Shown piece by piece: positions 35,011 to 53,873 of a stretch of DNA of 64,000 nucleotides. The notes beneath the pieces are model-generated. The model did no database searches. It was not told the DNA's origin and saw only the letters and a list, made by a program, of their open reading frames with translations. The stretch covers positions 20,410,501-20,474,500 of the forward strand of contig AP031351.1 in the NCBI GenBank assembly GCA_037833965.1, written 5' to 3'. The translations under genes were made by a program, and so were the position numbers. The number at the start of each line of letters is the position of its first letter. Position 1 is the stretch's first letter. This stretch comes from Marchantia polymorpha subsp. ruderalis (Eukaryota > Streptophyta > Marchantiopsida > Marchantiales > Marchantiaceae).

Positions 35011-36251
35011 CGTGTAGTGTAGCGTAGTGAAGAGTGGAGTGTTAGGTAGTTAGGATCTTAGAGTGCATAAAGTAGTTCAAGGCGTTTTGCCTTGGGGATT
35101 TTCCAGTTTCGGAAGTGCAGTTTAGGAACTCATTTTCTCTGCACGTTTGTGTCCTTAGTTCTGTCACCACGCAAGAGGAGCTACATCTTGACGAAGTTAC
35201 CGCATTTTGTAGCTGAAGGCCTTCGGCCGAATGCTCTGAACTAGCGCAGTCTAGTTAGAACCTGAGCAGTTCGGTCTTAAACCTTCGGATGATTGTTCTT
35301 GTTTGTATTCCTTCGGGATTTTTCCCTCTGAATGCCAAAGTGAAGTTTTGTTACTTCGAGTAAGCCTTGGTTATCAATTCAGGTTGTACGCTGCTTGAGG
35401 CGCCTTCGGTGATAGCCTCCGCAGTATTTCTGGGAATGACTAATGCCTGAGAATTCAAACTCGTCAATAGACTGTTAAGTTGTGACATTGGATCTTTCCT
35501 CAATTGAGTCTCTCAGTTTGATTTCTGTATTCTCTGCGCGTTTTGTGAGTTGCGTGTGTTGTTCACCGCGTGTGAGTGACTTCGGTTTGATGAAGATATC
35601 GCATCCGAAGTAGGAAGTCCAACCCGGATGCTCTGCACTAGCAGTCAGAGTTAAAAATTCGGAGTTGGGGAACACTACCTGCAGATCCTCTGAGTGTACT
35701 CGTGAGAAACTTTCCCCGTGAACCTTGAGTGGAGGTCCTAATCGGCCTCTTAGTTGTGCTTTTCTAGTTTCAGGTGTGTGTTGGGGTGAACTACGTTGCA
35801 TTGTGCGTCCTCTGAGTGATCTCCGAGTTGAGCACTTGCAGTATTTCTGGGAGTGACAGTCGCCGGAGAATTCAAACTCTTCAATAGTCTGTTAAAACGT
35901 GACATTTAGTACTCTGTGTGTTGCCTCTGTCCCTGTGGGTTTGACCTTTTGCTACTATACTGCAGTTTTAGCCTTTGGTGGGTTATTACAACTCCCAACT
36001 CTCCTTGTACTCCTTTGGCACCGATGTCACCGTATCCATGACCAACAAATCTTTGTCCGGAAAAGTCTCATCCACCGATTGATCTCCTCCTTCATCATAA
36101 GCTCTTGACATCAAACATGCATTAGCATGCTTCTTTCCCGGTCGATACTCAATGGTATAATCAAATTCCGCTAGTAGTAGTTTCCATCTAGCTATCCTTC
36201 CATCAACATTAGGCTAATTGAAAATATATTTCAAGGCCTTATGATCAATCA

Positions 36252-37666
36252 CTATAGTGAATTTTCCACCCAAAAGATAGTGTCAAAACTTCTTAAGTGA
36301 AAGATGACAGCTAAAGCTTCTCTTTCGGTCACTGAATAATTTTTCTCTGCTTGTATCATCTGTCTACTAGCATAGCCAATTGGATGATCATGCTTTTCAT
36401 CATCAAATTGACTCAAGATGCATCCTACAGCGATATTTAATGCATTTGTATAAGGAATAAAAGGTTTATCCCAATCAGGTTTCGCCAAGATTGGAGCCGT
36501 CACCAATGTCTTCTTGAGTGCCTCAAACGCCACTTTGCATCTTCATCATTGAAGATGAGCTCGTATTCGGTTCCCTTCTTCATGTAACTCGTCAAGACAT
36601 GAGCTTTGTTGGAGAAGTACAAGATGAACCTCCAGACGGGCGAGGAACGTTGGATGGAGTCGACACCTTCCGTGGGTTATATTCGTGGCGAACTCGAAGA
36701 ACTGTCAGTTCTTCGAGTTGAGCCTTACGCGTCGGGGTTTTTCCCCTTAGCTTCGACTTTTAGTCTACCTACGAGTAGTGAGTTTGGCTCGACTCTCTGT
36801 ATACTTGTGTTTCGACACTGATTTTACTCGAAGAACTGCGAATAGTATCCCACCATTCCAAGGAATTGTCTCAACTTGGTGAACATCACCGAGAAAGTTA
36901 ACTCCATGATTCTCATTAACTTTTTAAGATTCACAGCTATACCATTCTTGTAAATGATGTGCTCCAACAATAAGACTTCATCACATCCAAAAATGCATTT
37001 TTCTGGATTGAGTGAAGCTTTGGCTTACTCCAAGCGTTGGAGTATTTTGATCAAATTATCAAATTGATACTCCTTCCTTCCGTACACGCAAAAATCATCT
37101 ATGAAATCTCTCAAAACTTTCCAATGAGAGATTCAAACACCCTATTCATGAACCTTTGAAAAGTGGCTGGAGTATTACATAGACCTAATGACATTACTCT
37201 AAATGCAAAAGTTCCCATGGTGTGTAAAGGTAGTTTTCAATTGATCCTCTAAAGCAATTTGGATTTGGTTATAACCACTATAACCATCTCCAAAACTATA
37301 CCATTCATGGCATGCTACCCCTTTTAAAATTTCGTCTTTAAAAGGTTAAGGGTAGTAATACTTCTTTGTGACAGCATTCAACTTCTTGTAATCTACACAT
37401 ACACGTAGTTTAACATTCTTTTTCTTCACTATCACAATAGGAGACACTCATTCCGAATTTTCTACCTCATAGTTGAAGTCGGCCTCCCTCAACTTGTCAA
37501 TCTCCTCTTTCATCACCACAGCCGTAGGAGGATTGATTTGTCGTTGCTTTTGCCAAATAGGGCGAGTTTTCTCCTCCAACTCAATGTGATGAGTTTCGAG
37601 TGTCACTTGCTTCAAATCTTTGTAACTAAAGTCAAAGACATTGATATAATGGCGAAATATATCCAA
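36252..37666 (-). pseudogene. gypsy reverse transcriptase and RNase H
   Basis: From high to low coordinates: PPTAVVMKEEIDKLREADF, RVCVDYKKLNAVTKK, FGDGYSGYNQI, the catalytic FIDDFCVYG (37090-37107), LRQFLGMVGYYSQFF (about 36833-36877), and RNase H at 36252-36533 with ILAKPDWDKPFI, GCILSQFDDEKHDHPIGYASR and NYSVTEREALAVIF. Several stop codons interrupt the polymerase. Between the polymerase and RNase H (about 36560-36832) foreign sequence replaces the usual linker. Confidence 0.88.
36692..36841. repeat. Palindrome and flanking direct repeat inside the gypsy element
   Basis: CTCGAAGAACTG is followed by its own reverse complement CAGTTCTTCGAG (near 36693-36717), and the direct copy ACTCGAAGAACTG recurs near 36827-36839. 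The roughly 120 bp between are not gypsy sequence. This looks like a small insertion with a target duplication of about 12 bp, or a foldback element. Confidence 0.55.
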
Positions 37667-38044
37667 AAATTTTGTGTTCTCTTCCGTGGTAACATTTGGA
37701 CCAAACTTGAGGGTGGAAAGTTTTCAACACAATTTCTCCTCCTCGCTCATCTTCACTTTGTTTAGATATTTTTTCACCCCCGGTTTAGGAAGCAACTCCA
37801 TGGCAGCAACCACTTGAACTTGTACATCATCATCAAAAGAGTCGTCTAATGATGTTTCTTGATCAGAAGTTGACATGTCAGTGTCAACTTCCAAAAAACT
37901 ACCACTCTCCTCGCTCTCAGATTCCCAATACTCTTTAGTTGGTCTATTTGAGTCACTGATGGAATCTCCTTTCCTGTCAAAGGAAACTTCACTCGATGGT
38001 TCTTTGGACCTATCCTGAGATAGTCCTTGTGCCATCAATCAGTC

Positions 38045-38155
38045 GGTCTCACCGCCCTCAACCAATGACGTCCCAACAACAAATTATAGGTAGCTTCCTT
38101 GAGTACTTGGAAGGAAAGCAAAGTTTGCACACTTCTCACACTTATCACAACTTTG
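38045..38155 (-). pseudogene. gypsy aspartic protease relic
   Basis: The only clear trace is YNLLLGRHWL on the minus strand at about 38055-38095, the C-terminal protease block of Ty3/gypsy elements. The stretch 37724-38038 downstream is acidic linker sequence between protease and polymerase. Confidence 0.55.
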
Positions 38156-39391
38156 TCAACCACACCAAGTGATTTTACCTTCTGTACCAATATCACAGTT
38201 GGCCAACTGTGATATTTTGACTTCGTACATCCTCCACCACGTCATAGCTTGAAAAGATGAAATGAAAAAGTCATTCATGCCCAACTTTTTTCTTGGTACT
38301 CTTGGTTGACTCACTTCACTTGACCGTGTACTCCGACTTGGCATGCCCTCCATGGAAATTGACACATTTGCAAATTGAGCATGTTTCTTCTCATGTGCAA
38401 GGATATTCACCTTCGACTTTGAGCTCTCTCCTTTCTCAAAGGTGCATTGATGAAGGAATACATCAATGGATGCTACTCCATTTTTGGCTTGTAGTGTGGC
38501 TAGTGCATTGTTGTTGTGCCGAACTCCATCATGATGTCGAGGGTTAGGATAATTTTGTTGAAAATGAGGATTGCCACAAGTAAAGCAAGAAACTGCAAAG
38601 TTTACTGAAGGTGGATTTCTTCTTTGAGGATAATTTCCATACCCCCTGAAGCCTCCCCATACATTCTGATTTCTCTTCTCCAACAACTGAACTACATTGA
38701 TCTTGAAGTCCGCTAGAGTTTCCGTGATAGATTTCAACTCATTTTGCAAATCTACACTAGGATTCGCCATCGTGGATGAACTAGCAGGATTTGAACCAAT
38801 GGATTTTCCAACAACCGGAGGAGCTACTTCTCTAGCCACCAAGCTAGAATTTTTGTCTTCTAAACTTTCCTCCATTCTAATAGCAATTCGAATGGCTTCA
38901 GCTTTAGAAGAAGGCCTCTCATATCTCACCTTACTTCGAATCTCGGGTCTCGAAACTTCAACGAAGTTCTTCATGAGCATTGCCCGTATCCCCATCATTG
39001 TAGCATCCACTTCGTTTCCACCCTTCCTCAACACCACGTGGAATCTAGACTCCAACTTCTCAGTTGTCTCCATATAGGTCATCACCTTCTCATTCTCTAC
39101 TTATTTCAAGAAGGTGATCTCACACGTCAGCTTTTCATAACTTTCATTGGGAAGAAAGTTTTTTATCAGGTTCTCCGTCAATGTCTATCAAGTGTCATCC
39201 TCCAAATGCTCCCTCTTGTACTCTTTGTACCACTTGAGAACAAAATACTCCAAAAAATCCAGCAAAAGCATAGCCCATTCGTTCTTCTTCCTCTCATTGT
39301 TTCCTATGCAAGCTCTCTTGAAGTCCATAACAAAAGCTTCTACATCCTCATTCTCCCTCCCATAAAACACCGGAAGCTTCCCCATTTCCAA
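38156..39391 (-). pseudogene. gypsy gag
   Basis: The gag core reads LPVFYGRENEDVEAFVMDFKRAC (39188-39391), continues after a stop in 38156-39085 with VRYERPSSKAEAIRIAIRMEESLE, and has a CFTCGNPHFQQNYP knuckle in which the last Cys is replaced by Tyr. Gag forms the particle shell and binds RNA. The lost Cys and the stop between the two frames show decay. Confidence 0.75.
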
Positions 39392-39536
39392 CTATTTTTT
39401 TTGTGCGTTCCTCAATCCTGCACCTTAGCTCCATCTACTCTTTCTTCAGCGCGACAATCTGTCTCCGAAGATCTTTGACCTTCTATTCCTCTTCGGCTCT
39501 ACACTCCTTCTCCTTCGCCAACTCCGCTGCATGCAA

Positions 39537-39965
39537 CTAATCGCGCTTCGCCAGATCCGCAATCATCTCATCCACGCGACGCGAATCCACAATGTAGACC
39601 ACTTTAGATGAATCCAATCTATCCCGAAGATCTAGTGTTGACTTCTGCGCATTCTCAATGTTAATCCGAAGGCTCGCGCAATCCTGCTCTGTTGACGCAC
39701 AGAGATCCGTCTCCTTAGCCAAATTCAGTTGAAGGACTTCACATTCCAAATCTTTTGTCCGAAGATGGTCCTCTCGCTCTTGCAACGTCCTATTCATGGT
39801 CGCGCACTCTGAATATGTCAGAACACGATATCGTTCGAAGCATTCAACTAGCAAGTTTTCTGGCAAAAAAAAACTTACTAATTGAGAATCTCGTGTTTGT
39901 TCCGGGAATTCTGTGAAGTAGGAGGAGTAGAATGAGTTTCCAGACATGGTATTTATGCACAACAA
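39537..39965 (-). pseudogene. Coiled-coil N-terminal region upstream of gypsy gag
   Basis: 142 residues rich in Leu, Glu, Arg and Asp with heptad-like spacing (LQEREDHLRTKDLECEVLQL, then DLRDRLDSSK). Two stops separate it from the gag core at 39391. It may be the N-terminus of this gag or, since a C-family relative lies at 41.2-41.9 kb upstream, the coiled coil of that protein; the sequence does not decide. Confidence 0.5.
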
Positions 39966-41200
39966 ACCAAAAGTACAACAGAAATGATCTGAGATTGAAA
40001 CCCCATAAATGATATTCCGAAAACCGAAGCTAGACGTCCAAGTAAGATGCCATTAGCTTTTCAAATATCAAGGGTCAACAAATGTAACAAGTGACAAAAT
40101 AGAAGTTTTACCTCTATATCAGAGGCTGCCGTTGGTCTTGTGGAAGGATGGCTCCTACCCTCCCAGCAATTAAAGTGACGGAAGAGTCACTTTGAAAATA
40201 AAAACCAAAAAAAACTAAAACTAGAGGTGTGGTTACCTTCTCACAACTGTTCCGGACGGTTAGCTCCAAATCAGCAGGTCACGCATAAGATCCCCACAAA
40301 CTCCAACCAAGGACTAGATCGACATTCAGATCTAGACTCAAAGGGGGGGTTGAACAGTATATGATAAGTGAGAGCCCCGTGCCATCTCCTGAATTACTCC
40401 GTCCATGTACTGTGGGACCTTATCAGAAGGTCAAATTGGCATATATCCGGAGTTCCCCTACCCGGAGCACCCCACCGGATACTACCCAATATTAGCAGCG
40501 GCTATCCCACACAAACGTTATATAGGTAAACACGACAATGAGGAGACCCTCCCACTACACACTAGAACACATTCATCACCTATCTTTCTCTAGAAACGGA
40601 TCCAAAACTTCCTTTCACCAACTTACGGATCCGACCTTGCAGCACTCATAGAACCAAAAAGACCTCGAGCCTGACGTTATATGCATAAAACACAAGAGCT
40701 GCTTAAACAGAACCAGGTCGCATAAGAAGCGAAAGAAGTGTCCCATACAAAATTCCCAAGAGGATTTAAATACTAAAAAGTCTAAACCTAATAGCGACGG
40801 CTTGACTGTCTTTGAAACTCTAGCCGCCACCAAAAATCTCGAGATATCATTTTGCCAAGAAGTTCGTAGGCGACAACCGCGTGATTACCGCTTTCTGCTG
40901 CCAGCAGCCTAGCCTTACAAAACCCTCTCCAAGCCTTTTAGGATACCTAGATCTAAACTTAGAAGGTTTGGATCTAATCTACCTAACACATTCTTCTAGT
41001 TTGGAATTAATTTAGAAAAAACCGAAGACCAGGTTTGTGTCCAGCTAACTTTCCACTTAGTGGTATTACAATTTTATCACACCTACTCCAACATAGTAGT
41101 CTAGTTTTACTTACAGTTTCTTTTTTTATCATCGTTTCCTAGCAAAGAGCTAGTGTAAACTAATAAGAATTGCAAAATCTAGTTCATTTTGTGTGAGGAG
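39966..41200. other. Probable LTR/leader of the gypsy element, no gene
   Basis: No supported frame. On the minus strand it contains a promoter-like tract (TATATAACG, about 40517-40525) and separates the coiled-coil/gag region from the C-family relative at 41.2-41.9 kb, as a retroelement 5' LTR would. No second LTR copy was identified. Confidence 0.35.
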
Positions 41201-41229
41201 TCTTAGCTTTCCACAAAAGACAAGCTCGC

Positions 41230-41913
41230 AACTCTTTCCTTTATCATTGCAGTTGCGGACGACCATTCCCTCTTCACTGCCACTACTCTCTTAATCTGAG
41301 TTCTATTCCTCACTAACTCTACATAGAAGCCTACCTCCTTGGTGACAACGTACTTCTTTCTCTTCCTATCCAAATACTTCAGTAAATGTACTACACTGTC
41401 CTGCAGGAAGTCGGGGAAGGAAACAACTTACTCCTTCAGTTCCTCCTCAGAAGCCTTCTTTTTCACTTCGGGTCTTACCTCTTCCTCATGTGGTGGAGGC
41501 AATGGAATCTCATGATCATCTACCACAGTCCCATCAACCTGCGCAACTACCTCCTCTAGTATCTCTTCACTCAATGTGAGCTCCTTCACTAGCTCTTCAC
41601 TTGTCTTCGGCTGAGGCACCTCCTCATTCTCCATTGGCTGCATCCGCTCCAAAGGTGGTAGACTTGGACTTACCGTCTCCGTCCTTTCCTCCAAATGTTC
41701 CACTGCTACTTCCATCGGGACTTCAGCTTGTACTCCTGAAGGTCCTCCCTCTTCTGCCCGAAGAGTCGGCTCCTCCAGCATCTCTTTGTACTTCGTAGAG
41801 GTAGCTGCCTTCGACTTCGCCACGCTACTCTTCGAAGAGTTGGACACAACTCTCATGCGATTCGCTTTCTTCTTCGGCCTAGCCCGCATCTTTGACATCT
41901 TGATTTGTGTCAC
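41230..41913 (-). pseudogene. Diverged relative of the C-element protein (basic-acidic-YLDRK part)
   Basis: The minus-strand frame starts with a basic stretch (MSKMRARPKKKANRMR), continues through an acidic Glu/Pro/Val-rich region, meets a stop near 41430, and goes on in the same direction with LLKYLDRKRKKYV and FYVELVRNRTQIKR at about 41290-41375. The last motif matches LRYLDRK...YVELVRNRT of C1-C3, with the same basic-acidic-YLDRK order. No C-type inverted termini were seen around it. It shows the protein family is wider than the three close copies. Confidence 0.65.
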
Positions 41914-42400
41914 CTATGTCTCCATCATCTGCGACTCCGGTCTTCAGCCTTTTCACCTATCGTCAACTACCTTTTGTTTCTTCGTCAGTCTCCTCTGTGG
42001 ATGTTCCCTGGTGGGAACAATACAAAATTCATAAAATTAGTTCTAAATTATTTTTTTACTAGATATATGATAAAAATCCTACAAAAGTACAAAGATGTTA
42101 TATTATATAAATTTTTGAATTTTTTTTTACAAAAATTAAAAAACTAAAGCAAAATACAAAACATGATGAAAAAGTAGAATTGCCATACATCCTTAGTATA
42201 GTAAAAATGGGAAATACATAAGAATATACTTCTAGCTTTGACGTGTAGTGGTTTCATGATGTGAAGCTGGGATGGATATTGACTAAACTTTAGAAACACT
42301 CATTCAATTCTCGTAATGAGTATGTGGAAAACGGTAGTCCAAATCTAATATCAAAATCTCAAAGAAATCAAACATCTGAGACTTAGATCCGTTCAATCCA

Positions 42401-42770
42401 TGAAATGACCATGTGAAAACATCAGAGAAATAAGAAATAGAGAAGGCCAAGCGAGAGAGAGAGAGTTCAATGTGTGTGAAATGACCATCTGAAAACACCA
42501 GAGAAATAAGAAATAGAGCAAGCCAAGCAAGAGAGAGTTCAATGTGTGTGAAATGACCATATGAAAACACATAGAGAAATAAGAAATAGCGCAAGCCAAG
42601 CGAGAGAGAGTTCAATGTGTGTGAAATGACCATCTGAAAACACCAGAGAAATAATAAATAGCGCAAGCCAAGCGAGAGAGAGTTCAATGTGTGTGAAATG
42701 ACCATCTGAAAACACCAGAGAAATAAGAAATAGCGCAAGCCAAGCAAGAGAGAGAGTTCAATGTGTGTGT
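42401..42770. repeat. Minisatellite, five units of about 72-78 bp
   Basis: Units start near 42401, 42477, 42549, 42622 and 42694, each beginning TGAAATGACCAT and ending GAGAGTTCAATGTGTG. Differences are mostly single bases and one AG-run length change. Units of 72 bp keep one minus-strand frame open, giving a repeated hydrophobic 24-residue peptide that is probably a by-product. Confidence 0.92.
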
Positions 42771-43479
42771 AAACTTGTCTGCTAGCTCTATGGAAAATGA
42801 ACTGATTTTGTCTATTTTTTGATAGCCATTATGCATCGCATGTCACTTGTGGGTCAATTTACTAACCAAAGATCCAAGAATATGAACCCCGCTCTTGTTG
42901 CGCACACTATTGCATTGCGCCGACACAAGTTTCATATCGACTATCAATATGTATTATTTGACTACATATGACTTTTTAACGTGATGGTGACAAAGTATGT
43001 CATGACGGTGACCGTATACCGTCGGTACATATCAGCGGCTTGCAGGGTATTAAGAATAGATTTCCTCAAACTATTGGAATTTCTCGGAAAATTAGATTTA
43101 TGTCAAGCTAGGCATATTCCATATTTTGTTTTGAAAATTATCTTTTTTTGTTGAGATAAGAAACAAGAAGAATCCGCACTATATAGAGGCTTGGAAATGA
43201 ACTGCGCGGTTGCAAGCAACATTACAAGCGTGGCACGCCAAACACAGTCGGAGTCTATTCGCCGGCCGCGGCTCTTCTTCCCGAGGCAGAAGAATTCAAA
43301 GAAGGCTGCGCCGCATCGGGAGGGATCGAACGCGCGAAAGTCGTCGTGGCAAATAGTCCACGTGGTCGGAATGAGGAATAGCCACGTCCGCACGGCCTGG
43401 AACTTGAGGAAAATGTGACAGTGCGGCGGGTCCTGCAGTGAGCTGACGAGACAAGAACGTCAGCACGTCCGTTAGGCCC

Positions 43480-44060
43480 CGCACCGATGTCGACTGTTGA
43501 CGGAGGGTTTAGTCCGTCCGTCAGTCCGTCCGTCCGCTCCGACCCCGTCCGTGGCCAGTTGATAAGGATGGACAGGTCGACTGCGCTCCTCTGGAGCGGG
43601 ATGTGATGTGCTGACCGATGTGGAGTGGAGTCGACTGTTGACGGAGAGTTGAGTCCGTCCGTCCGCTCCGACCCCTCCGTGGCCAGTCTATAAGGATGAA
43701 CAGTGGGGATGCTCACGGCTCGGCTAACGGCTAGCCGGCTTACCGGTCACCGGAACGCTATCCGAGGCCGAAAACGATCGAAAACTCGAACCGACTCTGA
43801 GTTTTCAGCCGATTATTTCGTTCGATTCATTCGAAATTATTACCCAAATCCTTATTTCTATCGAATATTTCAACCAAATTGCGTTTTCGACCGATAGCCG
43901 ATTAGCTCACGGGCCGGCTACGGGACCATGCCTAATCGACTGCGCTCCTTTGGAGCGGGATGTGCTGACCGATGTGGAATGGAGTCGACTGTTGACGGAG
44001 GGTTTAGTCCGTCCGTGGCCAGTCGATAAGGATGGACAGGTGGACTGCGCAGGATGTGCT
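43480..44060. repeat. GC-rich 141-bp repeat array upstream of FTSH, three partial units
   Basis: The anchor TCGACTGTTGACGGAG occurs at 43490, 43631 and 43985, each followed by GTCCGTCCGT tracts, GGCCAGT(T/C)... ATAAGGATG and TCGACTGCGCTCC. The second unit is split by an inserted 230-bp segment (43705-43934). The array lies about 0.7-1.3 kb before the FTSH start codon. Confidence 0.85.
43705..43934. mobile_element. MITE-like insertion in the 141-bp repeat
   Basis: Recognised because it interrupts the repeat unit. Its ends, GGGGATGCTCACGG...CGGC and, read inward from the right, GGCATGGTCCCG...CCGGC, are imperfect inverted repeats, and the interior is AT-rich without a frame. The target duplication is unclear. 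The ends resemble hAT-type MITEs; that assignment is inference. Confidence 0.55.
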
Positions 44061-44785
44061 GACTGGCTCACGGAGGGCCGCAAAGGAATTGGCGCAAAGA
44101 ATGCGGAAAGCGCCGGCGCCGATCTTTTCTTGGGGGCTGCCAGAGGCCCCGACGTATCCACGGAAAGTGGTTGGTGGAGGAGGCGAATGCCTCGAGGGGA
44201 GCAAGGGAGCTTCATGTGGCTGTCCGAATCGGAGGAGGACGAGGAATCGTCGAGGACTGCTGACAGACAGACAGACAGACGGGCAATCAATCGGGTTGCA
44301 GCACGGACAATGGAAGAGCGAACGATGGGAAGTTGCGAGTCGGAATGATGATGATGAGCATTAGGGCTTTTTGGTGGTGTAGGATGTGTGTGATGTGCGC
44401 AAGTGAGTGGTGGTGGTGGTGTTGAGAGCGCAGGCTCCGGGAGCTCGGTCGGACAGGACGAGCGTCCGCTCGGTCGCTCGGTCGCTCGGTCGGTGGTGGT
44501 GGTGTCGACGATCGCAGGCGTATTAGCTTTCCATGTCGGTCGCGTGGACGGGGCTTGACGGGGTTTAGGGTTTGGATCTCAGTGCACGGTGTACATTGTG
44601 GACAGATCCGAACGGGGTCGAAAGAGGCCACGAGGGGCGATCTGGATTTCCGCAGCATGACAGGCATTGTGCCATCAACCGTGACATGATCGATCTTGTT
44701 TGATCTTGTTAAGGTCGCGGATCTCAGGAGTTCGGAGCATCCGAGTTCGGAATTCAGCAGGAATTTGCGGGTATCTATATCGAGG

Positions 44786-53873
<9,088 letters not shown>

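Larger units (their letters stand above)
31590..35990 (+). mobile_element. C3: third C-family element (4.4 kb), reverse orientation
   Basis: Exact 5-bp target duplication ACTCC at 31585-31589 and 35991-35995. Ends are TGTGGTAACCCAC and, read inward, TGTAATAACCCACCAAAGG. It holds the same order as C1 and C2 but on the plus strand: leader with CGCCTTCGGCG hairpins (31950-32080), long ORF (32640-35010), then the paired subterminal blocks (35200-35900). It is inserted between RNase H and integrase of the gypsy element and transcribed opposite to it. Confidence 0.9.
30630..39965 (-). mobile_element. Ty3/gypsy retrotransposon on the minus strand, split by C3
   Basis: Reading from high to low coordinates: coiled-coil/gag (39965-38156), protease relic (about 38055-38095), reverse transcriptase (37666-36827), RNase H (36533-36252), C3 insertion (31590-35990), integrase (31555-30857). 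This pol order, with integrase after RNase H, defines Ty3/gypsy. Stops occur in every domain, so it is inactive. No LTR pair was identified; the outer limits given are those of the coding remains. Confidence 0.85.

Noticed and set aside
43103-44364. Short frames across the 141-bp repeats
   Set aside because: They follow the repeat units and the inserted element, not a gene.
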